Counted from the stretch's first letter, positions 1 to 6,916 are shown. The stretch: 63,226 nucleotides of DNA from CAYVTZ01 sp964454685 (GCA_964454685.1 CAYVTZ010000015.1:1-63226); one strand, 5' to 3'. A program made the numbers and translations. The notes: a model not told the origin generated them from the letters alone.

Positions 1-207
1 TGCTTTTCATTATATCTGATGTTTTTGTGTCCATCAAATCGGGTACGGGGGCAGAGCGCTTTTGTTTCGGACGATGCCTTGATGAAAGTGCTTTACTTGG
101 CGACTATGAACATAACAGAAAAGTGGAGCATGCCGATTCGGGACTGGGGCATGATACTGGATAATCTGATGGTCTATTTTGGGGACAGGCTTGATATCTC
201 GTTGTAA
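1..207 (+). CDS. IS256-family (mutator-type) transposase, C-terminal fragment
   Basis: The reading frame is open from base 1 to a TAA at 205-207. Its end has the usual IS256-family C-terminus: a segment with SDDALMKVLYLATMNITEKW, then MPIRDWGMILDNL and a final FGDRL. The DDE catalytic residues of this family lie further upstream and are not in view. The first dozen residues (CFSLYLMFLCPS) do not look like the family, so a frameshift or a decayed stretch may sit around bases 1-40. The gene is cut by the window edge. Activity cannot be judged. Confidence 0.75.
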   Translation, partial: CFSLYLMFLCPSNRVRGQSAFVSDDALMKVLYLATMNITEKWSMPIRDWGMILDNLMVYFGDRLDISL

Positions 208-288
208 GAAACAGCCCTGGCCGATTGACCAGGGCTAACAAAGACTTTATCTGACTTTTGGACTTTACACAAAATTTTACGCACTATC
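1..288 (+). mobile_element. IS256-family insertion element, right end
   Basis: The window opens inside an IS256-family element. It holds the last part of the transposase, a hairpin (AGCCCTGG at 213-220 pairing with CCAGGGCT at 229-236), and a terminal sequence that on the minus strand starts GATAGTGCGTAAAATTTTG. This resembles known IS256-family terminal repeats, which begin GATA and contain a TGTGTAAA core. The edge is placed at 288. Bases 289-296 (TCAAAAGG) would then be the right copy of the 8-bp target duplication that this family makes. The left end is outside the window, so neither the duplication nor the full element can be checked. Confidence 0.7.
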
Positions 289-430
289 TCAAAAGGTCAA
301 ATAACGTGACCTCCAGCCCCTCGTCCACGTATCGATAGACAATATTCACTGATATCGCAACCAACATAGCCACAAAGGCAATATATCTCCATTTTGGAAT
401 GGATTTCAAACTTGCCCAAAATCTCTTCAT
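284..430 (-). pseudogene. small membrane protein gene truncated by the IS256 element
   Basis: An ATG at 430 opens a 48-codon frame just 5 bases after the stop of the preceding lipoprotein gene, so it looks like the last gene of the same operon. The product begins MKRFWASLKSIPKWRYIAF and has one hydrophobic stretch at about residues 16-32, a likely single-pass membrane segment. The TAG stop (284-286) and part of the last codon lie inside the IS256 end, so the native C-terminus was replaced when the element inserted. The original length and function are unknown. I do not recognise a family. Confidence 0.5.
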
Positions 431-435
431 ACGCG

Positions 436-1272
436 TTATCTCACGATACTTCCATCTGTTGCGTCAATAACAATCAATGCCTGATTGGCTGGCGCATAAA
501 CTTGGTCAAACTGGTCAAGATATCCCCACACAATCCAGCACGGTTTGATCCAATAGTTTTCCATATCGTCTTTGATAGGTATGAATTGGTACGCCATTTC
601 AACCCCTGTGATATATATTTTTGTGTTTTTATTGCGCGAATCTCCATATGAAATCTTTAACTGCTCAATTGTACGCTCTTTCATTTCGGGAATGCTTAAC
701 AGACTTTGTGCTTCCTCTCGTGATTCTTCAATAACGGGATTCACATATTCAAAATAGCGCAAGCCGCTATCATCAAACACTGCCATAATTCGTTCCGAGT
801 TCCACGCCGCCCTAAAGTCTACTTTAGTGTCCATCCCCAATTCATTATCGCACACCGCTTTTTGGCTGACCTGCGCTACTCTTGTCCCCGCAATATTTCT
901 GGAGATCAAAACAGTGTAATAGTATTTTTTTTCGCCAACTCCGGGAGCAAATATCCCCGGCGTGGTATAGGATAGCCCCACTTTATCCACTTCAAACTGG
1001 TCAATCCCCATTTCTTCTATCAACTGGGTTGCTTTGAGAATTGCTTCATCCTTCGTAAGCGCAAGCCCCATCGGATCGCTGATTGCCTCTAATTGCCCGA
1101 CTTGCGTCAAAAATGTCTGACCACTCGGGAAATTATCCAAATCAATTTTTTGTGTTTTTAGATCTTGCTTTACGCTCATAAGTCTTAGCCACGCAATCGG
1201 ATTCCCTGCCCCGAAATCAACCGCCGCAGATACACTCTCAGAATCTTGCGGAATTTTCAATTCTCCAGGCAA
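436..1272 (-). CDS. lipoprotein paralogue, downstream part after a frameshift
   Basis: This 278-codon frame matches the C-terminal two thirds of the neighbouring 450-residue lipoprotein. Shared landmarks are an EEA..VA/KATQLIEEMG-like helix, AWNSERIMAVFDDSGLRYFEYVNPV against the neighbour's VWESEHIRIDINDSGICEFQYVNPV, and an end of DGSIVR against DGSVIR. It has no signal sequence of its own. The only nearby start, a TTG at 1272, has no ribosome site. It overlaps the upstream half (1257-1841) and would be joined to it by a -1 shift on the A8 run at about 1273-1280. It is therefore best read as the second half of one split gene. The family is not recognised. Confidence 0.65.
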   Translation of the reverse strand: MPGELKIPQDSESVSAAVDFGAGNPIAWLRLMSVKQDLKTQKIDLDNFPSGQTFLTQVGQLEAISDPMGLALTKDEAILKATQLIEEMGIDQFEVDKVGLSYTTPGIFAPGVGEKKYYYTVLISRNIAGTRVAQVSQKAVCDNELGMDTKVDFRAAWNSERIMAVFDDSGLRYFEYVNPVIEESREEAQSLLSIPEMKERTIEQLKISYGDSRNKNTKIYITGVEMAYQFIPIKDDMENYWIKPCWIVWGYLDQFDQVYAPANQALIVIDATDGSIVR

Positions 1273-1841
1273 TATTTTTTTTGAGCACTAAGCAGTTGGT
1301 CTTTAGGCAACGTTTGATTATAGAATTCCTCCATTCTTTGTAATGATGCTTCTATTTCACCTATTTGGGAAATCTCTTCTGGTCGATTGGTACGATACCA
1401 TTGCAAATCCTTTTTTACCTGAATAATATCCGATTCCACTTCTTCCCTGCTCATTACAATGTAATCGCCATTTTCAGGCTCCAAGTACAAATCGTGCCCC
1501 TGTGATAATACAGAAACAACTCTACTTGTCAAATCATCATCAAACGTTGTCGGATTTGCCTTTATCACGTAGTAAGTACCTTCTGGCATCTTGATATTGG
1601 CATTAGCAACAATTTGCATATTGTTGCTACCTGTGATCGTTTCAACCCAATCGTGTTTGCCCTGCACGCTTTCTTTTTCAGTCGCATCCTCAGTAACACT
1701 ATGTTTTGAGTCACTGCTACCTGCAACTACATTAGAATTCTCACTGCTGATTACAATACGCTCCTGAGGTGTCGGCTGACATGCCGTCAATGTCAACAAG
1801 ATAGCCCCGAAAAGCAGAATAGCTATAATCTTTTTTTTCAT
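1257..1841 (-). CDS. lipoprotein paralogue, upstream part (signal peptide and N-terminal domain)
   Basis: This 194-codon frame starts one base after the TGA of the upstream lipoprotein gene, so translation is probably coupled. The product has a type II signal peptide: a lysine-rich start, a hydrophobic stretch and a lipobox ending LTAC, with the lipidated cysteine near residue 21. The N-terminal part resembles the upstream paralogue in ANIKMPE against ANIELPN, in SREEVESDIIQVKKDL against TKEEAELTIIERKKDL, and in a following LPKDQLL against LLTNEQL. The frame then runs into an A8 homopolymer and ends 5 codons later, while the rest of the homologous protein continues in the -1 frame. It is a membrane-anchored extracytoplasmic protein of unknown role. 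Confidence 0.65.
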   Translation of the reverse strand: MKKKIIAILLFGAILLTLTACQPTPQERIVISSENSNVVAGSSDSKHSVTEDATEKESVQGKHDWVETITGSNNMQIVANANIKMPEGTYYVIKANPTTFDDDLTSRVVSVLSQGHDLYLEPENGDYIVMSREEVESDIIQVKKDLQWYRTNRPEEISQIGEIEASLQRMEEFYNQTLPKDQLLSAQKKYCLEN

Positions 1842-1842
1842 T

Positions 1843-3195
1843 TCACCTAATCACACTCCCATCAATCGCACTTAAAACCATAATCGCCGTGTTAGAGCCA
1901 AATACGTTGCCATTCACATTTCCATAAAACACCCAGCACGGAATCACTTGAAATCTATTCAAATCATCTTTTATCGGCACATCTTGCATACCAAATTCTA
2001 CTCGATTTATTTTTAGAAAATCACTAGCACCTCGGTCGGCGAAAAAGAATCCAATCTGCTGAACACTCCTATCTTTGATATCATCAAAATTCATAATTGT
2101 CTGACTTTTTTCGGCTCCTGTTACGCGCACAGGATTAACGTACTGGAATTCGCAGATGCCACTGTCGTTGATATCAATGCGTATATGCTCAGATTCCCAT
2201 ACACCTCTAAACGCGTCCGATTCGCCTTCTCCTGTTCCCTGCTGATTTGTATAGTTGAATTTCACATACGGCATTGCAATTTTATTAAATTCACGCGTAA
2301 GAATCACTGTATGGAAAAATTCTCGTGCATCATCACTCTCATCTCCACCTGCGCGGGACAGTGTTGCCTGCACTACTTTCATATCAGCAAATCCCATATC
2401 TGACACCAATTTTTCTGCCACTGCGATTGCTTCTTCCTGACTCATTTGAATTTTTGATTCGTCTTCTTCTATCTCTTCCAAAGAAGCATGGTTGTCTTTT
2501 TTATTATAAAAGTGCACTAGATACGCACTAACGATTTTGTCTTCCGAATTGTTGAATACTTCCAATACGGCATTAGGCTTTCCGTTGTTTAAATTACTAA
2601 AAGCAAGAAATGAACTACGGTTTTTGGGCAATTCCATTTTTGAAAAATCCACAAGGTTTCCATCGCTCATGAGTTGTTCATTTGTAAGCAATGTCGGATA
2701 AAGCGCCTCCAACTCTGCAATATACTTTTCCAGTTGCTGCGCATTCTGCGAATCACCCTTTTGTTCGGCAACAGTCAGGTCCTTTTTTCGCTCGATAATA
2801 GTTAATTCTGCCTCCTCCTTGGTCATCGCCACACCTGCTCCGTTTGTCGAAAAATACGGTCTGCCCTTACTTAGACACATAGCAATTTTTTCAATTTGCT
2901 CTGCGGTAAAATGAATGGGTTCAACATTGACAATCGGATATTGTGAAGCATTCGGCAACTCTATGTTTGCCTCAATTTCAACAGGCATTTCGCTTGGTGT
3001 TTGAAACGATTGATTCCATTGTGTATCTTGTGTCGCTTCCATTGCTTCTGGTGTATGATTCGGTGTGATTGATTCTACGGAGCTACTTTCCGCATAGTCC
3101 CTGCTGTGGATAATTTTTCCCTCAGGTGTCGCTTGGCACGCCCAAAGCATCAATATACAAAAAGCAAGTAATGCGGTGATAATATGTTTTCTCAT
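1843..3195 (-). CDS. secreted lipoprotein of unknown function, 450 residues
   Basis: The product has a type II signal peptide (MRKHIITALLAFCILMLWAC) with the lipidated cysteine at residue 20. A Ser/Thr/Pro-rich linker follows, then a mixed helix and strand region ending SAIDGSVIR. It is anchored on the outer face of the membrane. The ATG is preceded by GGAGGATGA, which supports this start. It follows the small secreted protein after an intercistronic hairpin and is itself followed directly by a paralogue, so the two arose by tandem duplication. I do not recognise a named domain. The short NDSGICEFQYVNPV and DGSVIR motifs are the parts best kept between the two copies. Confidence 0.8.
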   Translation of the reverse strand: MRKHIITALLAFCILMLWACQATPEGKIIHSRDYAESSSVESITPNHTPEAMEATQDTQWNQSFQTPSEMPVEIEANIELPNASQYPIVNVEPIHFTAEQIEKIAMCLSKGRPYFSTNGAGVAMTKEEAELTIIERKKDLTVAEQKGDSQNAQQLEKYIAELEALYPTLLTNEQLMSDGNLVDFSKMELPKNRSSFLAFSNLNNGKPNAVLEVFNNSEDKIVSAYLVHFYNKKDNHASLEEIEEDESKIQMSQEEAIAVAEKLVSDMGFADMKVVQATLSRAGGDESDDAREFFHTVILTREFNKIAMPYVKFNYTNQQGTGEGESDAFRGVWESEHIRIDINDSGICEFQYVNPVRVTGAEKSQTIMNFDDIKDRSVQQIGFFFADRGASDFLKINRVEFGMQDVPIKDDLNRFQVIPCWVFYGNVNGNVFGSNTAIMVLSAIDGSVIR

Positions 3196-3208
3196 TCATC
3201 CTCCAAAT

Positions 3209-3238
3209 TTGGTGCCAGCACATTTGCGCTGGCACCAA
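3209..3238 (-). terminator. intercistronic hairpin, possible partial terminator
   Basis: TTGGTGCCAGC (3209-3219) and GCTGGCACCAA (3228-3238) form an 11-bp perfect stem with an 8-base loop. The stem lies between the secreted protein gene and the lipoprotein gene. On the minus strand it is followed only by ATTTGGAGG, so it lacks a strong U tract. It probably lowers, rather than stops, expression of the downstream genes, or protects the upstream message. Confidence 0.5.
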
Positions 3239-3247
3239 GTCACTCTT

Positions 3248-3622
3248 TTATTCCGTATAAAACATCCCTTGCGCATAAAGATAGGTGCCTTGCTGTAAAG
3301 GTTCTTGCCGCAAAGCAGCCGATCCACTTCCGGCAACATAAGTAATATGTGCGCTTTCTGAGGGGTAAATGCGCCCGCTCTGCAATACTCCATTCAAACT
3401 GATAAGCGACCATGCTTGCGTCGGCACGCCTCTTGCATCTAAGTATTTATAGATTTGGTTTCGCATCTGGGTATGATACGATTCTTTTGTGCAATACACC
3501 GTCCATGAATATTTCATACCTTGATCGTATTCTTTTTCAGCCGCCATCGCCGTACTCGAAACACCCAGCACAGTCACTGCTGCCAGAGCCATCATCAATG
3601 TTCTCATTAACTTCTTTTTCAT
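3248..3622 (-). CDS. small secreted protein of unknown function, 124 residues
   Basis: The product has a clear Sec signal peptide: MKKKLMRTLMMALAAVTVLG followed by an AMA-A cleavage site near residue 28. That leaves a mature protein of about 96 residues with one cysteine and several tyrosines, ending QGTYLYAQGMFYTE. The ATG has an AGAGAGGAG ribosome site. It is the first gene of a minus-strand group with the two lipoproteins. It lies 275 bases downstream of agrD on the same strand, so it may share control with the quorum-sensing locus, but the sequence does not prove this. The family is not recognised. Lactococcin-972-like small secreted proteins have a similar size and are one loose alternative. 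Confidence 0.75.
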   Translation of the reverse strand: MKKKLMRTLMMALAAVTVLGVSSTAMAAEKEYDQGMKYSWTVYCTKESYHTQMRNQIYKYLDARGVPTQAWSLISLNGVLQSGRIYPSESAHITYVAGSGSAALRQEPLQQGTYLYAQGMFYTE

Positions 3623-3637
3623 AATAAACTCCTCTCT

Positions 3638-3659
3638 TTAATCACAAATTAATCACAAA
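3638..3659. repeat. tandem 11-bp repeat upstream of the secreted protein gene
   Basis: TTAATCACAAA occurs twice head to tail (3638-3648 and 3649-3659), in the leader or promoter region just upstream of the secreted protein's ribosome site. One helical turn per unit suits a tandem protein-binding site. A small palindrome, ATTCATGAAT, follows at 3660-3669. The binding protein is unknown. Confidence 0.4.
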
Positions 3660-3695
3660 ATTCATGAATATTACCTGAATTTCGCACGTATTTTA

Positions 3696-3724
3696 TTGTT
3701 ATTCTTTCTTTTCCGTAGTAGAAT
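3696..3724 (+). promoter_or_regulatory. SigA-type promoter for a candidate small RNA
   Basis: TTGTTA (3696-3701), a 17-base spacer and TAGAAT (3719-3724) make a reasonable vegetative promoter on the plus strand. A start about 7 bases after the -10 falls at 3731, exactly where the terminator-ended hairpin begins. No plus-strand protein gene follows before agrC. Confidence 0.4.
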
Positions 3725-3730
3725 GTTTAT

Positions 3731-3797
3731 AGTCCTTGCAATCCTTTTGTCAGCTACGGCTGGCAGGGAACGTCGGTTTGTAAGGACTTTTTATTTT
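3731..3797 (+). ncRNA. candidate small structured RNA near agrD
   Basis: AGTCCTTGCAA (3731-3741) pairs with TTGTAAGGACT (3778-3788) as an 11-bp stem with one G-U pair. Inside it GTCAGC and GGCTGGC can form a second stem, and the outer stem is followed by TTTTTATTTT, a typical intrinsic terminator tail. With the promoter at 3696-3724 this predicts a transcript of about 65 bases made almost entirely of hairpin. It would be antisense to the stretch between agrD and the secreted protein gene. It could instead be a plain terminator or an unrelated dyad. No known RNA family is recognised. Confidence 0.35.
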
Positions 3798-3896
3798 CCC
3801 ATTGGAATCACCCCCCTTCCAATTCACCGTGATTTGGCAAAAGCAGGCTTCGGCAATGCCCCCGCCCCCTTTCGCCAACTCACATTTCCACCACCT

Positions 3897-4028
3897 TTAC
3901 TTTCTCAGTTTTTCCGGCAGCTTCGGTTCGTAAAATCTTCCGCTGCATGCCACCGTCGAAAATAATTCCGCAATCCTCACAATCGTCTTTTCTGCAATTT
4001 TCACGGATGCCTTTTCTGTTTTTTTCAT
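3897..4028 (-). CDS. agrD: AgrD-like cyclic autoinducing peptide precursor, 43 residues
   Basis: This small gene is easily missed. It starts at ATG 4028 behind a strong GAGGGGGTG ribosome site. The product has three parts expected of AgrD: a charged amphipathic N-terminal helix (MKKTEKASVKIAEKTIVRI), a central segment with one cysteine at position 28 (STVACSGRFYEPK), and an acidic/basic C-terminus in which PKLPEKLRK matches the conserved tail of clostridial AgrD peptides. In the family AgrB cuts before this tail and the cysteine forms a thiolactone ring with the new C-terminus. That makes a short ring containing C28 through the SGRFY region the likely signal, by inference. It is divergent from agrC, agrA and agrB, which is unusual because agrD normally lies between agrB and agrC. 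Confidence 0.8.
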   Translation of the reverse strand: MKKTEKASVKIAEKTIVRIAELFSTVACSGRFYEPKLPEKLRK

Positions 4029-4055
4029 CTGTTTCACCCCCTCTTTTTTTATTGC

Positions 4056-4084
4056 ATCGTACCAGTAAGATCAAAAAATTTCAA
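4056..4084 (-). promoter_or_regulatory. SigA-type promoter of agrD
   Basis: On the minus strand TTGAAA (4079-4084), a 17-base spacer and TACGAT (4056-4061) lie just upstream of the agrD ribosome site. This leaves a short leader of about 20 bases. The repeat pair at 4091-4121 sits immediately upstream of the -35, the position expected for an AgrA-activated promoter. Confidence 0.6.
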
Positions 4085-4090
4085 TAGGGC

Positions 4091-4121
4091 GGGGACGAAA
4101 CCCCGTTTTCAGGGGACGAAA
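4091..4121. promoter_or_regulatory. direct repeats, likely LytTR (AgrA) operator shared by agrD and agrC
   Basis: GGGGACGAAA is repeated exactly at 4091-4100 and 4112-4121, 21 bases apart, which is two helical turns. LytTR regulators such as AgrA bind two roughly 9-bp direct repeats with this spacing. The pair lies between the agrD promoter and agrC. For agrC a TAATAT (4148-4153) with no good -35 suggests an activator-dependent promoter. The first copy can also fold as CGGGG-ACGAAA-CCCCG, but the second cannot, which argues against an RNA hairpin pair. One site driving both directions would resemble the P2/P3 layout of staphylococcal agr. Confidence 0.6.
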
Positions 4122-4174
4122 AGTTTTTAAAAAGCATTTTTGTATGGTAATATATGTAAAAAGGGGGGATTAAA

Positions 4175-5530
4175 ATGCAACTTAATTCTTGGCACGTTTT
4201 AGAATTTACCATGAATACGGTAACAACCTGCGTCACATCCTATTTGCTGTTCAAAAAGCTGGGTGTAGATAAAGCAAAATACAAATACATGTATCTTGGA
4301 GCGGCAGCCATTACCATCATCTTATGTATCTTAAATTATATAGATGTTGATTTGGCGATTTATGTCGCGCCCAATTTCACGATTTATGCCAATCGGCTTA
4401 TCGTTACGGCACTCACTCTTGTTCTTGCTGCAACGGTGTTCAATGGCAGTTTTTCAGAACAATTAATGTGGAGCTTTATTCCCATGTTCATTACTTCCAT
4501 TGCCGATTTCATCACCGTGCCTTTCTCCGCCTATGTTGGCGGTGTGGATGTTGAGGCCGCATCACAGTATGGCGAGTTACGCGCTTTTGCGGTCATTTTA
4601 TATACGGCCATCTATGTCTCCCTGACGCTTCTGCTCGCAAATCGGGGTAAAAAGAAGCCGCTTTTTATTCCCACGCATGTTCGCTATTTAATGGTCGTCT
4701 TGGTTGTCCTCGGAACCATGTCCGTTGATATCTTAATTGACAATCTCTTTTTTCAGCATGATGGTGCAACAACGGTGAATTTCGGAGAATTATTCATCAC
4801 CCTTTCCTTTATCGCACTTATTTTTCTGCTTTTTTCCTTTGTGTTCAAAGTGGGGATTCTAACCAGCGAAAACATTGCATACGTCATAGAAGCCAAGCAA
4901 AAACAACTGGAAATCGAAGCCTTTCAAAATATGAGCGTCGCAATTACGGAATTGCGCACAGTCAAGCATAATATGCGCCAACATATACAAGTCATGCAGG
5001 GGCTTGCCAACGACAAAAACTTTGACGCGTTGCAAGCGTATTTTTCAAGCTTCACAGATGATTTTTACGATAAATCAAGTGCCATCATAACGGATGAGCC
5101 CATTGTAAATAATCTCCTCTATGGTAAAACGCTTATGATGAAGCAAGAAGGCATTGCGTTTGATTACGAAATCGTTAATTTGGGCGACATTCCCATCCCG
5201 CGGTTTGATTTTTGTTCTGTTCTGGGGAATTTGCTGGACAATGCAATCGAAGCCTCCTGCAAATTGCTCCCGCCGGAATCGCGCTATATCAAATTGCTCA
5301 TCAAAAATCATAGAGGCTTTTTGATTATCGATGTTGAAAACAACTATAACGGTGTCTTTCAGCGGGTTCATCATAAATTCGTTTCCAGCAAGTCCGAGGC
5401 AACGCATGGGCTGGGGCTTGAATATGTCAAAAGAATCGTGGAAAACAATCATGGTCACCTCAATATATCGCCCGAAAGTACGATCTTTATCGTCAATGTA
5501 TATCTACCATACACGCAAAGGAGTACATAA
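4175..5530 (+). CDS. agrC: AgrC-like peptide-sensing histidine kinase
   Basis: The 451-residue product has an N-terminal half of about six to seven membrane segments (up to about residue 235), a coiled linker, a DHp helix with the likely phospho-histidine in RTVKHNMRQH, and a GHKL ATPase domain. The GHKL motifs are LGNLLDNAIEA (N box) and HGLGLEYVKRIVE (G2 box). This is the layout of the HPK10 family that senses cyclic peptides. The ATG has an AAGGGGGG ribosome site 5 bases away. The TAA overlaps the agrA start (TAATG), so the two are translationally coupled. It is expected to bind the product of agrD and phosphorylate AgrA. Confidence 0.85.
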   Translation: MQLNSWHVLEFTMNTVTTCVTSYLLFKKLGVDKAKYKYMYLGAAAITIILCILNYIDVDLAIYVAPNFTIYANRLIVTALTLVLAATVFNGSFSEQLMWSFIPMFITSIADFITVPFSAYVGGVDVEAASQYGELRAFAVILYTAIYVSLTLLLANRGKKKPLFIPTHVRYLMVVLVVLGTMSVDILIDNLFFQHDGATTVNFGELFITLSFIALIFLLFSFVFKVGILTSENIAYVIEAKQKQLEIEAFQNMSVAITELRTVKHNMRQHIQVMQGLANDKNFDALQAYFSSFTDDFYDKSSAIITDEPIVNNLLYGKTLMMKQEGIAFDYEIVNLGDIPIPRFDFCSVLGNLLDNAIEASCKLLPPESRYIKLLIKNHRGFLIIDVENNYNGVFQRVHHKFVSSKSEATHGLGLEYVKRIVENNHGHLNISPESTIFIVNVYLPYTQRST

Positions 5531-6240
5531 TGAAAATTGCAGTTGTTGAAGATGAAAAGTTGTTTGCAGATGCTTTGGCCGCCCTTCTATGTGAATGGTG
5601 TGCAAACAATCGTCACGATGCCCCCGAAATTTCTTTGTTCGCTTCCGGCGAAGCGCTCATTGAGGAATTTAGCAAAAACAAGCCCCACTACGACATCATT
5701 TTTTTCGATGTGCAGTTGGGGGAAGGTGCGGACGGCGTCCAGACCGCCACGTCCATCCGAGCGCTCGGCTATCAAAACGCGATTGTATTTACTTCTAATC
5801 ACAAAGATTATAAGTATATGCAAAAGGGTTATGATATCGGTGCCACAAATTATTATGCAAAGCCGGTCTCGATGTCCGATATTAATGGCTGTATGAAACT
5901 GTTGAACATCGGCAAATTCCACCAATTTTGTTTTAACGGCAGGCAATTTGCGGTGCCGTATGCGGAAATCTCCTTTTTTGAGAGCAGGCGTAATTATATA
6001 CACATTTTTACCGCAAAGCCAAGCATTCAGCTGCCTCCCTACAAATGCAGTATTACCACTCTCGCAAAGCAGGTCCCGGAGTCCTTCGTGCAGGTTCACC
6101 GCTCCTTCATCGTAAATGTCGCGTTCGTTTCGAACCTCGACGGAAAGGATGTGCACATGATAGAAAACAACCACATTGCAGTTCTTCCGATCGGCGACAA
6201 ATATTTGCAGAGATTTCTCGACACACTCAGATTTTTATAG
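5530..6240 (+). CDS. agrA: AgrA-like LytTR response regulator
   Basis: The 236-residue protein has an N-terminal receiver domain with acidic residues E7-D8-E9, phospho-acceptor D60 in DIIFFDVQLG, and K111-P112 of the conserved KP pair. The C-terminal LytTR DNA-binding domain includes the typical FFESRRNYIHI and VPESFVQVHRSFIVN segments. LytTR proteins bind paired direct repeats, and a matching pair lies upstream of agrC at 4091-4121. The ribosome site AAAGGAG overlaps the end of agrC. It is cytoplasmic and likely activates both sides of the agr region. Confidence 0.87.
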   Translation: MKIAVVEDEKLFADALAALLCEWCANNRHDAPEISLFASGEALIEEFSKNKPHYDIIFFDVQLGEGADGVQTATSIRALGYQNAIVFTSNHKDYKYMQKGYDIGATNYYAKPVSMSDINGCMKLLNIGKFHQFCFNGRQFAVPYAEISFFESRRNYIHIFTAKPSIQLPPYKCSITTLAKQVPESFVQVHRSFIVNVAFVSNLDGKDVHMIENNHIAVLPIGDKYLQRFLDTLRFL

Positions 6241-6253
6241 AGGATGTGAATGG

Positions 6254-6841
6254 ATGTTATATCAACTTGCAGAAAAAATAGCCGCCGGGCTGATCGCCAA
6301 AGGCGCCGACCCTGAAAACAAGGAAGTGCTGGTCTACGGCATGGAATGTATTTTAAGCGAAATCATCGTGAACGCCATTATTTTCACGTTTGCTTTTCTG
6401 ATTGGTCGCCCGCTGGAAATGCTGATTTGGAATCTGTTTATGCTTCCCCTGCGCGTGAATATCGGTGGGCACCACGCCAAAACACCGTCTCGGTGCATCC
6501 TGTTTTCCGTGGTTCTCGCCGCCGCCTGTGTGCTGGTTTATCCGCTGCTGCAAGGCTGGTATTTTCTACTGTGTATCGAAATCATCCTTTCCTGCGTGAT
6601 CGCATTCTTTTTTGCACCACATGTGCATGAAAGTCATCCCATTTCAGAGGCGCATCGCGCCAAGATTCGAGGATGGGGAAAGCGCGCCGCAATCATAGAA
6701 TCCGTTTTCATTGCCCTGTTCGTCATATTTCAGCAAAACGAATTCGCTCAAATTGCAGGGCTGGGTATGTTGAGTGCAGTGTTGCTGTTTTTTGCCGCTA
6801 AAATTGACGCTGCCTTGGCGGCACGAGGCTCCGGGCTGTAA
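6254..6841 (+). CDS. agrB: AgrB-like membrane cysteine protease
   Basis: The 195-residue membrane protein matches AgrB. It has about four to six hydrophobic segments and the catalytic pair H74 and C81 in NIGGHHAKTPSRC, seven residues apart as in staphylococcal AgrB. It would process and help export the AgrD peptide. The start is set at ATG 6254, which has AGAGGATG just upstream. An in-frame ATG at 6176 would lie inside agrA. It follows agrA after 13 bases, so agrC, agrA and agrB form one transcript. Here agrB is last and separated from agrD, unlike the usual agrBDCA order. Confidence 0.87.
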   Translation: MLYQLAEKIAAGLIAKGADPENKEVLVYGMECILSEIIVNAIIFTFAFLIGRPLEMLIWNLFMLPLRVNIGGHHAKTPSRCILFSVVLAAACVLVYPLLQGWYFLLCIEIILSCVIAFFFAPHVHESHPISEAHRAKIRGWGKRAAIIESVFIALFVIFQQNEFAQIAGLGMLSAVLLFFAAKIDAALAARGSGL

Positions 6842-6870
6842 AGCATCCACATCCTTTCCCTTGACAAAAA

Positions 6871-6892
6871 AGCCGCCTCTCGCGGCTCACTG
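6871..6892. terminator. hairpin after agrB
   Basis: AGCCGC (6871-6876) pairs with GCGGCT (6882-6887). The A6 run before it gives a U6 tail only for minus-strand reading. In the plus direction the tail is CACTGCTTT, so it would be a weak terminator for agrCAB. Confidence 0.45.
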
Positions 6893-6916
6893 CTTTAAAT
6901 AAAAAATCATTTTCCC

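Noticed and set aside
3801..3823. ATTGGAA/TTCCAAT hairpin as a terminator after agrD.
   Set aside because: The stem is short, AT-rich and has no U tract on the minus strand.
3880..4074. A 64-codon minus-strand frame overlapping agrD.
   Set aside because: It is in a different frame from the AgrD-like peptide, lacks a ribosome site and has no recognisable features.
4091..4121. Guanidine-II (mini-ykkC) riboswitch, because of ACGA in GGGGACGAAACCCC.
   Set aside because: Only the first copy can form a stem. The second has no pairing partner, the exact 21-base phase fits a DNA site, and the genes are quorum-sensing genes.
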